In this document: positions 1-9,178 of the stretch, in pieces
How the letters are laid out: every line of letters starts with the position of its first letter
Numbering within the stretch: the stretch's first letter is position 1
Source of the DNA: Balneola sp.
GTDB lineage: Bacteria; Bacteroidota; Rhodothermia; Balneolales; Balneolaceae
Length of the DNA stretch: 64,000 nt
Direction of reading: 5' to 3'
Assembly: GCA_017643645.1 (NCBI GenBank)
Contig: JAEPNB010000013.1
Location: 1-64,000, forward strand
The notes under the pieces: generated by a model
Database searches by the model: none
Seen by the model: the letters and a program-made list of their open reading frames with translations, nothing else
Told to the model about the DNA's origin: nothing
Translations under genes and position numbers: made by a program

Positions 1-6
1 ATCGAA

Positions 7-78
7 ATTATTGATAAAAACCCAATCGTAGGGGCGAATCGCGATTCGCCCCTACGTAATAAAATTGGAATCAATAAT
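7..78. repeat. Nested palindromic repeat (MITE/REP-like)
   Basis: A perfect 30-bp palindrome lies at 27-56 (half-site CGTAGGGGCGAATCG). It sits inside a looser outer inverted repeat, attattgat at 7-15 and atcaataat at 70-78. The GC-rich core stands out against AT-rich flanks. Short palindromes of this GTAGGGGCGAATCG type recur between genes in several bacterial phyla, so a non-autonomous mobile element is likely. The left side may continue beyond the window. Confidence 0.75.
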
Positions 79-141
79 TCATTTTATAAACCCAAATTTG
101 AATCGCCATCAAACAATATCGGGGTTGGGATTTATTTCGTA

Positions 142-675
142 TTAATCGCTGATGAGCTCTAAATACTCCTCCAGATCAAACATATCCATTGGCGACTCTT
201 TTCTGAGATACAGTGGGTGGTGTGGATGACCGGCTTTGGAAATATTTCCTCTGGTAAAATATCTAGATTTATTTTGTTTAAGGACTTCTGCGATGTCTTT
301 CATACACCTGGATAAATATGCTCGCTTTTCGATCAGCGTTCCCCAAGCACACCAGACGTCTAATCCATCCGGAAGTTCGTTTAACAGCTTTTGAATGGCT
401 TCCACGTTTTTATCGTGAATGGATTTTTGAAAACGCTTATGCATTTTATCCGGATTTGTGGCTCTTTGCGGATAAAGATTGAACATGACCCAACCATCGT
501 AGCCTTTTTCTTTTGCATATCTGGCAACAGAAGCCACCGTTGGGTCTAAATTTCCCGGAACGGCTGTACTTGGATTTACTCCGAAGCAGATCAGTGGGTT
601 TTTGCCTTCTTGTCCTAAAGAATAACGGCTTAGCGGTTCATCATGGTCGTAGATCCAGGGTTTGTTTTCGAACAA
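142..675 (-). CDS. DUF1643 family protein
   Basis: A 177-residue protein that I assign to the DUF1643 family from the opening block around residues 14-40 (SRYSLGQEG, then the ICFGVNPSTA motif) and the GWVMFNLYPQRAT segment. The molecular role of the family is unknown. The start codon is TTG, with a weak AAGGA upstream; no in-frame ATG lies early enough to keep the conserved N-terminus. It is the last gene of a tight minus-strand cluster, 6 bp after the 2H phosphoesterase gene, which follows tyrA. Cytosolic, with no signal peptide. Confidence 0.8.
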   Translation of the reverse strand: MFENKPWIYDHDEPLSRYSLGQEGKNPLICFGVNPSTAVPGNLDPTVASVARYAKEKGYDGWVMFNLYPQRATNPDKMHKRFQKSIHDKNVEAIQKLLNELPDGLDVWCAWGTLIEKRAYLSRCMKDIAEVLKQNKSRYFTRGNISKAGHPHHPLYLRKESPMDMFDLEEYLELISD

Positions 676-681
676 AACTTC

Positions 682-1254
682 TTATTCCTTTAATTTAAAG
701 CTATAACGTTTCTGATACTTTACATCCGTAGATTCTGCCCTTAAACCTAACAAGTCTTTTATATATAATTCTTTATTACAAACTCTTTTACTCATATACT
801 CTTCGAGCTTGATCAAAGATTCTTTACTAAGGCCTCTACCGATTGTAATATGTGGTGTTGAAATAAGGCTGTAGAACTGTTTGCTGATTCTGAGTTGTTT
901 GTTTTTGATATAAAGTTCTTTTCTTATCTCCTTAAGTTCTTCCGGGTAATCCGTTTCAAGATAAAGAGTGCCCGAGGTTTCGAATACTTTCAACCCTTTC
1001 ACCTGCATTCGGAACGCAGGAATGGTAAGGAATAGATTTTGCCACTGTTCAGTAATCCTTCTCTCATTTTCTGTAGTCAGAACGCTTTTGCATATTGTAA
1101 TATGTGGCGTTGAGGTTCTGGATTTATAGACGCCTACTATTTTTTCAACCTCTTGCTTTATCTCCCATGCAATGCTCATTATCTCATCAGGAGGAGAGAT
1201 TACGATCAGGTGATCTACTTTTTGTGTGGTCGGTATTTCAAGTTGAAACTGCAC
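682..1254 (-). CDS. 2H phosphoesterase superfamily protein (2'-5' RNA ligase-like)
   Basis: A 190-residue protein with two HxT motifs, HITI near residues 51 and 137, each preceded by TP. This pair forms the symmetrical active site of 2H phosphoesterases such as LigT/ThpR, which act on 2',3'- or 2'-5'-linked phosphodiesters. The precise substrate cannot be read from the sequence. The start is GTG, 5 bp after the tyrA stop codon, so it is probably translated from the tyrA transcript. The cluster order is tyrA, this gene, then DUF1643. Confidence 0.8.
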   Translation of the reverse strand: MQFQLEIPTTQKVDHLIVISPPDEIMSIAWEIKQEVEKIVGVYKSRTSTPHITICKSVLTTENERRITEQWQNLFLTIPAFRMQVKGLKVFETSGTLYLETDYPEELKEIRKELYIKNKQLRISKQFYSLISTPHITIGRGLSKESLIKLEEYMSKRVCNKELYIKDLLGLRAESTDVKYQKRYSFKLKE

Positions 1255-1259
1255 TATCT

Positions 1260-2393
1260 TTAAGCAAACCTATCCGCCAGTCTGTTTATCAAATATCCGC
1301 TTTCGTTTAACGCTTGGGTCGCGAATTTTCCAAAGAAGTCGGTTACCCCTTCAAATTCCCGGATGAATCCTTCCCGGTCATTTTGTTTTACCAATTCCGC
1401 CAGTTTTTGATGATGGTCAAAGAATTTCAATAACAGGTCGCGTCGTTCTTCATTGGCAAAAACGATGTCTGCATAGAGCTCTGCACTTTGTGCAAAAATA
1501 CGTCCTGTCATCATCATTTCCGCCCGGTAGATGGGACTGGAATATTCGAGCATATCGCTTGGACGAAGATCATATTCTTCCATAAAAGATCCGTGTAGCA
1601 GCGCCACAAAGTGACGGAGTCCCTGCACCATATGCATTACATGATCGTGCTTGTTTTGATCTGCTTTAATAACACGCATTCCCCAAAGCTCACATTGCTC
1701 CACAAACCAATCCGCTTCCTCAGTATTTCTTCCGGGACAAACAACCATCAACTGTTTGCTCAGGTTTTGAACATCCGGTCCGTGCATCGGGTGCAAACCA
1801 ACTACGGGTCCTTCGTGACATTCCAGCATCTTTTCAATTGGTGAAGATTTGTTGCTGGTGAAATCTGCCAGAATGGTTTTTTCTGATAGTCTTCCTTTCA
1901 ATCGTTCTATCACTTGCTCCGTAATCTTGATCGGCACAGTAACTATCACCATATCAAGCTTTGGAGCTATTTCTTCCAGCTCGTACCAATTCGATTTATC
2001 TATGGAATATGCTTTATGCCCGGTCTGCTCGGTGATCTTTTTGTAGAGCTTTCCCATTCCTCCTTCGCCACCGATATACAAAATATGCTTTGGCTCAGCC
2101 GTAGCGATCGGAAATTTATCCTGAGATTGTTTATCCCGGGATGAGGTCATGATCATCCTTAAAAAGTCTTCCGCCCACTCAGGATCAATTCCTTTTTCCT
2201 GAGCCATTTTCTTGAATGAAGCTGACTTCTCTTCCTCACGTTTCGGCACAAAAACCGGCAACTGGTTTTCCACTTTTGTTTTGATGACTGCATTTACAAC
2301 TTCTGCCCGCTCCGAAAGAAGATCAAGGATCTGTTCATCGATTTCGTCTATCCTTTTCCGGGATCCTTCAAGTGCTTTTTGTTTGTCTGACAT
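1260..2393 (-). CDS. tyrA: Bifunctional chorismate mutase / prephenate dehydrogenase (T-protein)
   Basis: A 377-residue fusion. An AroQ-type chorismate mutase helical domain occupies about residues 8-88 (RKRIDEIDEQILDLLSERA). A Rossmann-fold prephenate dehydrogenase follows from about 103, with GGEGGMGKLY at 108-117 binding NAD and HPMHGPD at 201-207 as the catalytic block. It converts chorismate to prephenate and then to 4-hydroxyphenylpyruvate in tyrosine synthesis. The domain order matches enterobacterial TyrA. ATG start, no clear SD. It leads a three-gene minus-strand cluster. Confidence 0.93.
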   Translation of the reverse strand: MSDKQKALEGSRKRIDEIDEQILDLLSERAEVVNAVIKTKVENQLPVFVPKREEEKSASFKKMAQEKGIDPEWAEDFLRMIMTSSRDKQSQDKFPIATAEPKHILYIGGEGGMGKLYKKITEQTGHKAYSIDKSNWYELEEIAPKLDMVIVTVPIKITEQVIERLKGRLSEKTILADFTSNKSSPIEKMLECHEGPVVGLHPMHGPDVQNLSKQLMVVCPGRNTEEADWFVEQCELWGMRVIKADQNKHDHVMHMVQGLRHFVALLHGSFMEEYDLRPSDMLEYSSPIYRAEMMMTGRIFAQSAELYADIVFANEERRDLLLKFFDHHQKLAELVKQNDREGFIREFEGVTDFFGKFATQALNESGYLINRLADRFA

Positions 2394-3282
2394 TCTGAAT
2401 TTTTCTTGTTTTCCGCTACTAATATAGCAGTTTGATCGCTCTACTTCTTAACTCTCTTTTCCTTCCATTCTCAAGCACAGCGAAGTGATCCTCCAATCAT
2501 TACTCAGCCCGGCCTCCCCAACTCTGATACAAATTCGCCCTTATTATTTAAGACGGAGAAGAGATCATGATCCGTATACATCTGTGAAGCGTAAATAATC
2601 CTCCTTTTCCCGAAGGGATGCCTATGGCAGAAGGAGGTGTCCGCCGACTGGTGGACGGAGGATGTTGTGCGGTTTACTAGCTCAGAAACTGCACAACATC
2701 CCTCTGATCTCACACAGGTGTTCGATCGGTCTCCCTTCGAAGGGAGATTTAATATCTTCGCATCCATTCTCCGACCCACCCTTGTTCCCTCCCTAACTTT
2801 AGGGAGGGAAACTCCTTGACTCAACTCGGATATTAATTAGAACGTCCCTTTCCCTCAACGAAGAGAAGGGTTTCTTTTCAATCACAAAGAACACAGAGAA
2901 TGATTAAGCTTCTTCATCTCAAAACCTTTGTGCCCTCTGTGGTTTATCCTTTCCATGCTTTAGTGATTCCGTGGCTTTTCCTTACCCACCCTTGTTCCCC
3001 CCCCTAACTTTGGTGAGGGAAACTCCTTGACTCCACTCTTATCTTAATTAGAACGTCCCCTTCCCTCAACGAAGGGAAGGGACAGGGATGGGTTTCTTTT
3101 CAACTATACCAGCCCCAATTCCTTAGAACAATCAAAACAATATCAACGAGTCCTCCTCCTTAACCAAGGTGAAGACAGATGGGGTCAAGAACATCAAGTA
3201 ACAAATCAATTCCCAATCCCGGAACGAATCCTCCTTAATTTTGTGTACCTTGAGTGTTGCTTAAAGATTTAAATAACCATTG
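2394..3282. repeat. Gene-free repeat and hairpin island
   Basis: No credible gene. The stretch holds two imperfect direct copies of a module of about 110 bp (2774-2882 and 2984-3103). Both run from CCCACCCTTGTTCC through CCTAACTTT, AACTCCTTGACT and TTAATTAGAACGTCCC to GGGTTTCTTTTCAA. Hairpins are dense: cctcctt/aaggagg at 2600-2637, an imperfect palindrome at 2640-2659, an 11-bp stem at 2660-2670/2691-2701, and a 12-bp stem at 2785-2810. The pattern suggests decayed or non-autonomous mobile repeats. A possible uvrB promoter element (TAATTTTG) is at 3236-3243. Confidence 0.75.
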
Positions 3283-5337
3283 ATGTCAGAGTTTAATTTA
3301 CAGTCTCCTTTTAATCCGGCCGGAGATCAACCAAATGCAATTAAAGAGCTTACGGAAGGGTTAAATGCCGGAGATAAATTTCAAACTTTATTGGGAATAA
3401 CCGGATCAGGTAAGACGAGAACCGTTGCCAGTGTTATTGAAAATGTGCAGCGCCCAACATTGGTGATGAGCCACAACAAAACTCTGGCCGCTCAATTATA
3501 CAGAGAGTTAAGCGATTTCTTCCCGGACAATCGTGTAGAGTTTTTTATTTCCTACTACGATTACTATCAGCCGGAAGCGTATATGTCGGCTCAGGATAAA
3601 TACATCGAAAAAGATCTTTCCATCAATGAAGAAATTCAGCGCCTTCGTCTACGCGCAACCAGCTCCTTGCTTTCAGGTCGACGTGATGTGGTGATCGTTT
3701 CTTCCATTAGTTGTATTTACGGTATCGGATCTCCATCTGAATATGCTAAGCTAATCGTTTCTCTGGAAACGGGAATGAACATTCCGAGAAATACTCTTTT
3801 GTACGATTTGGTTGATCTGCATTATAATCGAAACGACAATGAATTCAAGCGGGGAACTTTCAGAGTTCGCGGTGACGTAATCGACGTTTATCCGGCTTAT
3901 TCGGATGAGGGACTACGGATTTCTCAGTGGGGAGATGAGATCGAATCACTTCAGCTGTTCGATGTTGATTCCGGCGATATCAAAGAAACGGTAAATGAAT
4001 TTAAGATCTATCCGGCTTCTCATTATGTGACTACAAAATCGCGTTTGGAAGAATCCATCAAACAAATCCGGGAAGAGCTTCAATGGAGAACCAAGGTTCT
4101 TATTGACGAAGAAAAATTCCTGGAAGCAAAACGAATTGAGCAACGAACACTTTTTGATATTGAGATGATCCAGGAGATCGGTTACTGCTCCGGAATTGAA
4201 AATTACTCCCGTTATTTGAGTGCGAGAAAGCCCGGAGAGCGACCTTTTTGTTTACTCGATTATTTTCCTGATGATTTTTTAACTGTTGTGGATGAAAGTC
4301 ACCAAACCATACCGCAGATCTCTGCAATGTATGGTGGCGACCGATCCAGAAAAGTTCAACTGGTTGATCATGGATTCAGGCTTCCTTCTGCTTTAGATAA
4401 CCGCCCCCTTACTTTTGACGAATGGGAAAACCTCGTTAAACAAGTGATCTTTGTAAGTGCGACTCCAAGTAAATATGAACTGGAAAAAAGTGAAGGAGCA
4501 TTTACTGAGCAACTGATTCGCCCAACCGGATTGATGGAGCCGGAATTGGAAGTTCGTCCTCTTGATAATCAGGTCGATGATCTGATGGAAGAGATCCGCC
4601 AGCGCATTGAAAAGAAAGAGCGTGTTCTGGTTATCACTTTAACCAAGCGTCTCAGTGAGGAGCTCAGCGAGTATCTAAAAAATGTTGGCGTTTCTGCAGC
4701 GTACATGCATAGCGAATTAGATGCTCTGGAAAGGATTGAGGTACTGTATAAATTCCGCCGTGGTGATTTTGATGTACTTGTAGGTATAAATCTTCTTCGT
4801 GAAGGAATTGATATTCCTGAATTGAGCTTGGTTGCTATCATGGACGCTGACAAAGAAGGCTTTTTGAGGTCTGAAACATCTCTTTTTCAGATCGTCGGAC
4901 GTGCCGCAAGAAATGTAGGAGGTAAAGCCATCATGTATGCCAATAAAATTACTGACAGCATGCAAAAGGTTCTGGATGAAACCGAGCGCCGTCGTAAAAT
5001 TCAAATGGAGTACAATGAAAAACATGGTATAACTCCACAAACGATTATCAAAGAGCTGAAACCACTTGTTGATCCTTCATTGATCTCAAACAAAAGCATG
5101 GACTTTGGTCAGGAAGCAGAAAAAGCCGCCCAGCAGGATTATCTGGAATCTATTAAAGTTGCTGACGATGGTATTCAGTATAAAGCGAGCCCGGCTATGA
5201 ATGAAGTTACTTTTGAAAGCAAGGAAAAGCTTATAGAACATCTTCGGGCAACCATGCTTCATGCCGCTAAAAATATGGAGTTTGAAGAAGCTGCAAGGAT
5301 CAGAGATCAGATCGGGCAACTGGAAGAACAGTTGTGA
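3283..5337 (+). CDS. uvrB: Excinuclease ABC subunit B
   Basis: A 684-residue DNA-damage recognition helicase of nucleotide excision repair, working with UvrA and UvrC. Walker A is GITGSGKT near residue 39. The beta-hairpin that probes the damaged strand is seen in the YYDYYQPEAY segment, the helicase motif VSATPSKYE is present, and the C-terminal UVR motif NMEFEEAARIRDQI binds UvrC. Full family length. A TTG codon directly precedes the chosen ATG; the ATG is preferred. A TAATTTTG box lies about 40 bp upstream, but without an obvious -33 TTG. Confidence 0.97.
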   Translation: MSEFNLQSPFNPAGDQPNAIKELTEGLNAGDKFQTLLGITGSGKTRTVASVIENVQRPTLVMSHNKTLAAQLYRELSDFFPDNRVEFFISYYDYYQPEAYMSAQDKYIEKDLSINEEIQRLRLRATSSLLSGRRDVVIVSSISCIYGIGSPSEYAKLIVSLETGMNIPRNTLLYDLVDLHYNRNDNEFKRGTFRVRGDVIDVYPAYSDEGLRISQWGDEIESLQLFDVDSGDIKETVNEFKIYPASHYVTTKSRLEESIKQIREELQWRTKVLIDEEKFLEAKRIEQRTLFDIEMIQEIGYCSGIENYSRYLSARKPGERPFCLLDYFPDDFLTVVDESHQTIPQISAMYGGDRSRKVQLVDHGFRLPSALDNRPLTFDEWENLVKQVIFVSATPSKYELEKSEGAFTEQLIRPTGLMEPELEVRPLDNQVDDLMEEIRQRIEKKERVLVITLTKRLSEELSEYLKNVGVSAAYMHSELDALERIEVLYKFRRGDFDVLVGINLLREGIDIPELSLVAIMDADKEGFLRSETSLFQIVGRAARNVGGKAIMYANKITDSMQKVLDETERRRKIQMEYNEKHGITPQTIIKELKPLVDPSLISNKSMDFGQEAEKAAQQDYLESIKVADDGIQYKASPAMNEVTFESKEKLIEHLRATMLHAAKNMEFEEAARIRDQIGQLEEQL

Positions 5338-5388
5338 TATTGGTGCTATTTTCCTGACAAAACCAGGTTGATCATTTATTCGGTGATC

Positions 5389-5424
5389 AAAAAAAAGGGA
5401 GCAAGCTTTTCATGACTTACTCCC
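5389..5424 (-). terminator. Rho-independent terminator of the marR gene
   Basis: Read on the minus strand, GGGAGTAAG and CTTGCTCCC form a 9-bp stem with one mismatch (arms 5397-5405 and 5416-5424, 10-nt loop), followed by eight Ts. It lies 45 bp past the marR stop and opposes read-through from uvrB. Confidence 0.8.
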
Positions 5425-5468
5425 TGAGGGATTTATGGAGTTTTAAAATTCTTTTACTACAACGAAAC

Positions 5469-5918
5469 TTATTCTTCCTTCATTCCAATTTTCTTACAAA
5501 GCCTCGCCAGTTCTGCTTTCTCTTTATCGTCAAGAACGCTGAACTCTTCAGAAATCTTATTCAGATGCTTAGGAAAAAAATCTTCAATGAAACTTTTCCC
5601 CTGTACTGTAAGATCAACAATTAAAGCTCGCCGGTCATTTTGATCCTTTTTCCTGCTTACAAATCCATTTTTTTCCAAATTGTCTATAACCAATGTTATA
5701 TTCCCCCCACTTTTCAAAAGCTTTTGACCTAGTTCTTTCTGATTTTGAGCTCCTAAATGAAGGAGTGCTTCCAGAACACCAAATTGACTTATGGTAAGAT
5801 TTGCTTCTGACAAATGTCTGCACAATCTTTGATTAACACTTTCAGTCGCTCTCATCAATTTGATGAAAGTATTTAATGTATTTTTTTGTTCTTTGGTGCC
5901 TTCAAAATGAGTTGGCAT
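5469..5918 (-). CDS. MarR family transcriptional regulator
   Basis: A 149-residue winged-helix repressor-type protein. The recognition region is at about 55-82 (KELGQKLLKSGGNITLVIDNLEKNG) and the wing at about 93-104 carries the conserved D-x-R-R signature (DQNDRRALIVDL). MarR dimers usually repress a neighbouring or divergent gene until a small ligand or oxidant binds; which applies here is unknown. It is divergent from an M20 amidohydrolase across 131 bp that contains the inverted repeat TTAGC-N5-GCTAA, a plausible operator. Confidence 0.88.
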   Translation of the reverse strand: MPTHFEGTKEQKNTLNTFIKLMRATESVNQRLCRHLSEANLTISQFGVLEALLHLGAQNQKELGQKLLKSGGNITLVIDNLEKNGFVSRKKDQNDRRALIVDLTVQGKSFIEDFFPKHLNKISEEFSVLDDKEKAELARLCKKIGMKEE

Positions 5919-5936
5919 AAACGCATGTTAAATTGT

Positions 5937-5951
5937 TTAGCATTAAGCTAA
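5937..5951. promoter_or_regulatory. Candidate MarR operator
   Basis: A perfect TTAGC-N5-GCTAA inverted repeat, 19 bp upstream of the marR start codon and about 100 bp upstream of the divergent amidohydrolase. Its location fits autoregulation. Binding is inferred only. Confidence 0.4.
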
Positions 5952-6049
5952 TATATTTAATATATGAACTAATAACACTCTTTTTTAGTTAAAACTTACC
6001 CCGATTAGATCATGCTTATAAATTTAGTTCTCAAAAAAAGATTTTTTAA

Positions 6050-7186
6050 ATGATACAACAACTAGTTGCTTTAAGAAGAGAATTACACAGATTTCCCGAA
6101 CTAAGCGGTCTGGAATTTGAAACAGCCCAGCGTATTGTAAACTTTCTCTTACCGTTTGAGCCTGATCAGCTCATTACAGATCTCGGAACCACAGGAGTGG
6201 CTGCTGTTTATGATTTCGGAGACCCTGAAACTACGATCATGATCCGCTGCGAATTAGACGCCTTGCCTATTCAGGAAATTAATAGTTTTGAGTATCGTTC
6301 CGTTACAGATTCTGTATCTCACAAATGTGGACATGACGGTCATATGGTAATTGTTGCAGGTCTAGCCGAATGGTTACAAAATGTCTCACTTGAAGATGCC
6401 AGAATTGTTCTCCTTTTTCAACCGGCTGAGGAAACAGGAGAAGGAGCTCCCGGCATTCTGGCCGATGAGAATTTTGAACAAATCATTCCTGATTACATCT
6501 TTGCGCTTCATAATCTTCCGGGACTCCCAATGCATCAGGTCGTAACAACCGGTTCAGAATTTACTGCTACTGTGCAAAGTGTCTCCATCTCTCTTCACGG
6601 TAAAGAATCTCATGCGGCTGAACCGGAAAACGGATTGAATCCGGCATTAGCCCTCGCTGAGCTTATCAATAGATATAATGATATTGTGGTTAATGATATC
6701 AATAGTGAAGATTTTGCCTTAATTACACCAGTGTATAGTTCAATGGGAACGAAAGATTATGGTGTATCTCCGTCGGATGGTGAGCTTCACTTGACGATCC
6801 GCACATGGGCCCCGGAAGAAATGACTGCTTTAATGAAGGAAATTGAAAGCATTGCTCAGGATGTAGCACTTAAACATTCTCTGGAACATAAACTACTTTG
6901 GTTCGATTACTTTTCTGCCACAAAAAATGATCCTTTTTGCAATACAATAATAAAAGTGTCCGCCAGGGAGAATGGTTTACAACTGAATCAACGAAAACAT
7001 CCATTTAAATTCGGAGAGGATTTTGGTGTATTTACTCAGCGCTATCCCGGTGCAATGTTTGGTTTAGGATCAGGAGAAGAAACACCTGCATTACATAATC
7101 CCGATTACGACTTCCCCGATGAAATTATTGAAACAGGGATTACCATGTTCAAGGAAATTATCTTAAAGACTTTAGCAATCAAATAA
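6050..7186 (+). CDS. M20 family metallo-amidohydrolase (N-acyl amino acid hydrolase-like)
   Basis: A 378-residue zinc peptidase-family protein. The metal ligands are visible in HKCGHDGH at 91-98 and the EE pair at 127-128, followed by the GEGAPG loop. The subgroup resembles amidohydrolases that release amino acids from N-acyl or indole-acetyl conjugates (AbgB/IAA-hydrolase type). The lid or dimerization insert spans about 160-270 (HGKESHAAEPENGLNPALA). Exact substrate unknown. No signal peptide, so cytosolic. It is transcribed divergently from marR. Confidence 0.87.
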   Translation: MIQQLVALRRELHRFPELSGLEFETAQRIVNFLLPFEPDQLITDLGTTGVAAVYDFGDPETTIMIRCELDALPIQEINSFEYRSVTDSVSHKCGHDGHMVIVAGLAEWLQNVSLEDARIVLLFQPAEETGEGAPGILADENFEQIIPDYIFALHNLPGLPMHQVVTTGSEFTATVQSVSISLHGKESHAAEPENGLNPALALAELINRYNDIVVNDINSEDFALITPVYSSMGTKDYGVSPSDGELHLTIRTWAPEEMTALMKEIESIAQDVALKHSLEHKLLWFDYFSATKNDPFCNTIIKVSARENGLQLNQRKHPFKFGEDFGVFTQRYPGAMFGLGSGEETPALHNPDYDFPDEIIETGITMFKEIILKTLAIK

Positions 7187-7193
7187 GCGCTAA

Positions 7194-7961
7194 CTACACA
7201 TCGTACACAACTGAAACAGGAGCATGATCTGAGATATCCCACTTCATTTCAATTTCTGCTTCAACAGCTTTTGAGGCAAGTCCTTTTGTTGCTAGATGAT
7301 AATCGATCCTCCAGCCTTTGTTTCTCTCTTTCGAGGCCGCCCGGTAACTCCACCAACTATAAAGATCCGGCACATTTTGATGTAAATTTCTGAACACATC
7401 TTCATAACCAAGCTCCAGAAAGCTTGTGACCCACTTTCTTTCTTCCGGTAAAAATCCCGATGTATTATTCTGCTTTTCAGGATTATGGATATCTATTGCT
7501 TCATGACAAATATTGAAATCCCCACAAAAGACAATTTCTTTACCCTTTTTGAGATAAGATTCTCCGAACTTATAAAAATCGTCCATAAACTTATATTTCA
7601 TGTCCTGCCGAATGTCTCCCGTTGTTCCGCTTGGTGCATAAACTGAACAAACATAGAAAGTGTTGAATTCAAGAACCAAAATTCTCCCTTCTTTATCGAT
7701 CCATTCGGTACCGATCCCTTCAAAAATATTGAGTGGCTTTTCTTTTGATAAAATAGATACTCCGGAGTATCCTTTTTTCTCGGCTAGGTGATGGAATTGA
7801 TGATAACCAAGCTCCTTTACTTCTTCAGGAATCTGAGTCTCATCTGCTCTCAGCTCCTGTATACAAATTATATCAGGAGCTGATTCTTCAACCCAGTTAA
7901 TAAAACCCTTTCGGTGAGCTGCTCTTATTCCGTTTACGTTGTAAGAACTGATCTTTATCAA
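7194..7961 (-). CDS. xth: Exodeoxyribonuclease III
   Basis: A 255-residue AP endonuclease/3' exonuclease of the Xth/ExoA family, acting in base excision repair. Key motifs are NVNGIRAA near the N-terminus, the metal-binding E of IQELRA at about 36, CGDFNICHEAID, and SDHAPV at the C-terminus. The start is TTG placed directly after the tyrS TAA; it keeps the family N-terminus (IKISSYNVNG), and GGGAAG lies just upstream. Adjacent stop and start suggest translational coupling to tyrS. Confidence 0.93.
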   Translation of the reverse strand: MIKISSYNVNGIRAAHRKGFINWVEESAPDIICIQELRADETQIPEEVKELGYHQFHHLAEKKGYSGVSILSKEKPLNIFEGIGTEWIDKEGRILVLEFNTFYVCSVYAPSGTTGDIRQDMKYKFMDDFYKFGESYLKKGKEIVFCGDFNICHEAIDIHNPEKQNNTSGFLPEERKWVTSFLELGYEDVFRNLHQNVPDLYSWWSYRAASKERNKGWRIDYHLATKGLASKAVEAEIEMKWDISDHAPVSVVYDV

Positions 7962-9176
7962 TTACTTCCCTTTGATGATTCCAAAATTCCTTTTTCCAAC
8001 TTTCAGAGCCACTTCCTGACCCAATTCCAGCGTAATGGTATGATTGATGTCTTTGATCTTCTCATCATCAAGGCTGATTCCACCCTGTTTCATCATACGC
8101 TTTGTTTCACCGTTACTTGGAGAGAAACCGGTATCACCAATAACATCAAGTAGCCTTAATTCTTCGCCGGAATTATATTCGAATTCGGGAGCGTCGTCCG
8201 GAACCTGCTTATTGATCACCGTTTGCTCAAAGTGATCTTTAGCTGCTTTTGCGCTTTCTTCCCCGTGGTACATTCTTACAACGGTATACGCCAGATCATG
8301 TTTAGCATTCCGCGGATCTTTTTCAGCTTTCTCTTTGATCGCAGGAAGATCTTCCGTTGCAATATCAGTAACCAGTTCAAAGTAAGTGTAAATCAACTCA
8401 TCAGGAACGGATAAAGTTTTACCGTACATGTCGTTCGGGGCTTCATCTATTCCGATATAGTTATCGTAAGATTTAGACATTTTAGCAGAACCATCGGTCC
8501 CAACCAGTAGCGGCATCATCAAACAAACCTGCTGATCCTGACCATCATCTTTTTGGAGCTGTCTTCCAACCAGTAAATTAAATTTCTGATCGGTACCACC
8601 TAATTCTATATCTGATTTCAGGTAAACAGAATCCTGTCCTTGTGCTAATGGGTATAAAAACTCGTGTAATGAAATAGCCTCATTATTCTCAAATCGTTTT
8701 GAGAAATCATCTCTTTCAATCATTCTTGCAACAGTCAATTTCGAAGAGAGACGAACCACATCCATAAAGTCCATCGGTCCCAACCAATCATTATTATTGG
8801 TCAGAGTAAGCTTGTCTTCATCCAGGATCTTTTTTGCCTGATCGATATAAGTCTGAGCGTTCTCATTTACTTCTTCAATAGTCAGCGGAGGACGCGTTTT
8901 ATTTTGACCTGTCGGATCACCGATCATTGCTGTAAAGCCACCGATAATCAGAATAACTTCATGGCCAAGGTCCTGAAACTGTCTCATTTTTCGTAAGATC
9001 ACAGAATGACCTAAATGCAGATCAGGGCGGGTAGGATCAACACCCAACTTAACTTTTAGCGGCTTGTTTTCCTTTTTAGATTTCTTGAGTTTTTCAATCA
9101 GCTCTTGCTCAGGAACAATTTCAACCGCTCCTCTTTTAATGATTGCTAATTGTTCTTCAACACTTGGAAATGACAT
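7962..9176 (-). CDS. tyrS: Tyrosyl-tRNA synthetase
   Basis: A 404-residue class I aminoacyl-tRNA synthetase charging tRNA-Tyr. The HIGH-type motif appears as HLGH near residue 55 after GVDPTRPDL, KMSKS as AKMSKSYDN near 233, and an S4-like RNA-binding domain covers the last 60 residues. The GDPTGQNKTRPPL loop points to the TyrZ-like rather than the E. coli-like subtype. ATG start. It lies between cvpA (2 bp upstream) and xth (0 bp downstream) in one minus-strand unit. Confidence 0.96.
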   Translation of the reverse strand: MSFPSVEEQLAIIKRGAVEIVPEQELIEKLKKSKKENKPLKVKLGVDPTRPDLHLGHSVILRKMRQFQDLGHEVILIIGGFTAMIGDPTGQNKTRPPLTIEEVNENAQTYIDQAKKILDEDKLTLTNNNDWLGPMDFMDVVRLSSKLTVARMIERDDFSKRFENNEAISLHEFLYPLAQGQDSVYLKSDIELGGTDQKFNLLVGRQLQKDDGQDQQVCLMMPLLVGTDGSAKMSKSYDNYIGIDEAPNDMYGKTLSVPDELIYTYFELVTDIATEDLPAIKEKAEKDPRNAKHDLAYTVVRMYHGEESAKAAKDHFEQTVINKQVPDDAPEFEYNSGEELRLLDVIGDTGFSPSNGETKRMMKQGGISLDDEKIKDINHTITLELGQEVALKVGKRNFGIIKGK

Positions 9177-9178
9177 TG

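Noticed and set aside
2504-2824. Minus-strand open frame of 106 codons in the tyrA-uvrB gap
   Set aside because: It runs through hairpins and repeat modules, has no protein-like pattern, and a plus-strand frame overlaps it.
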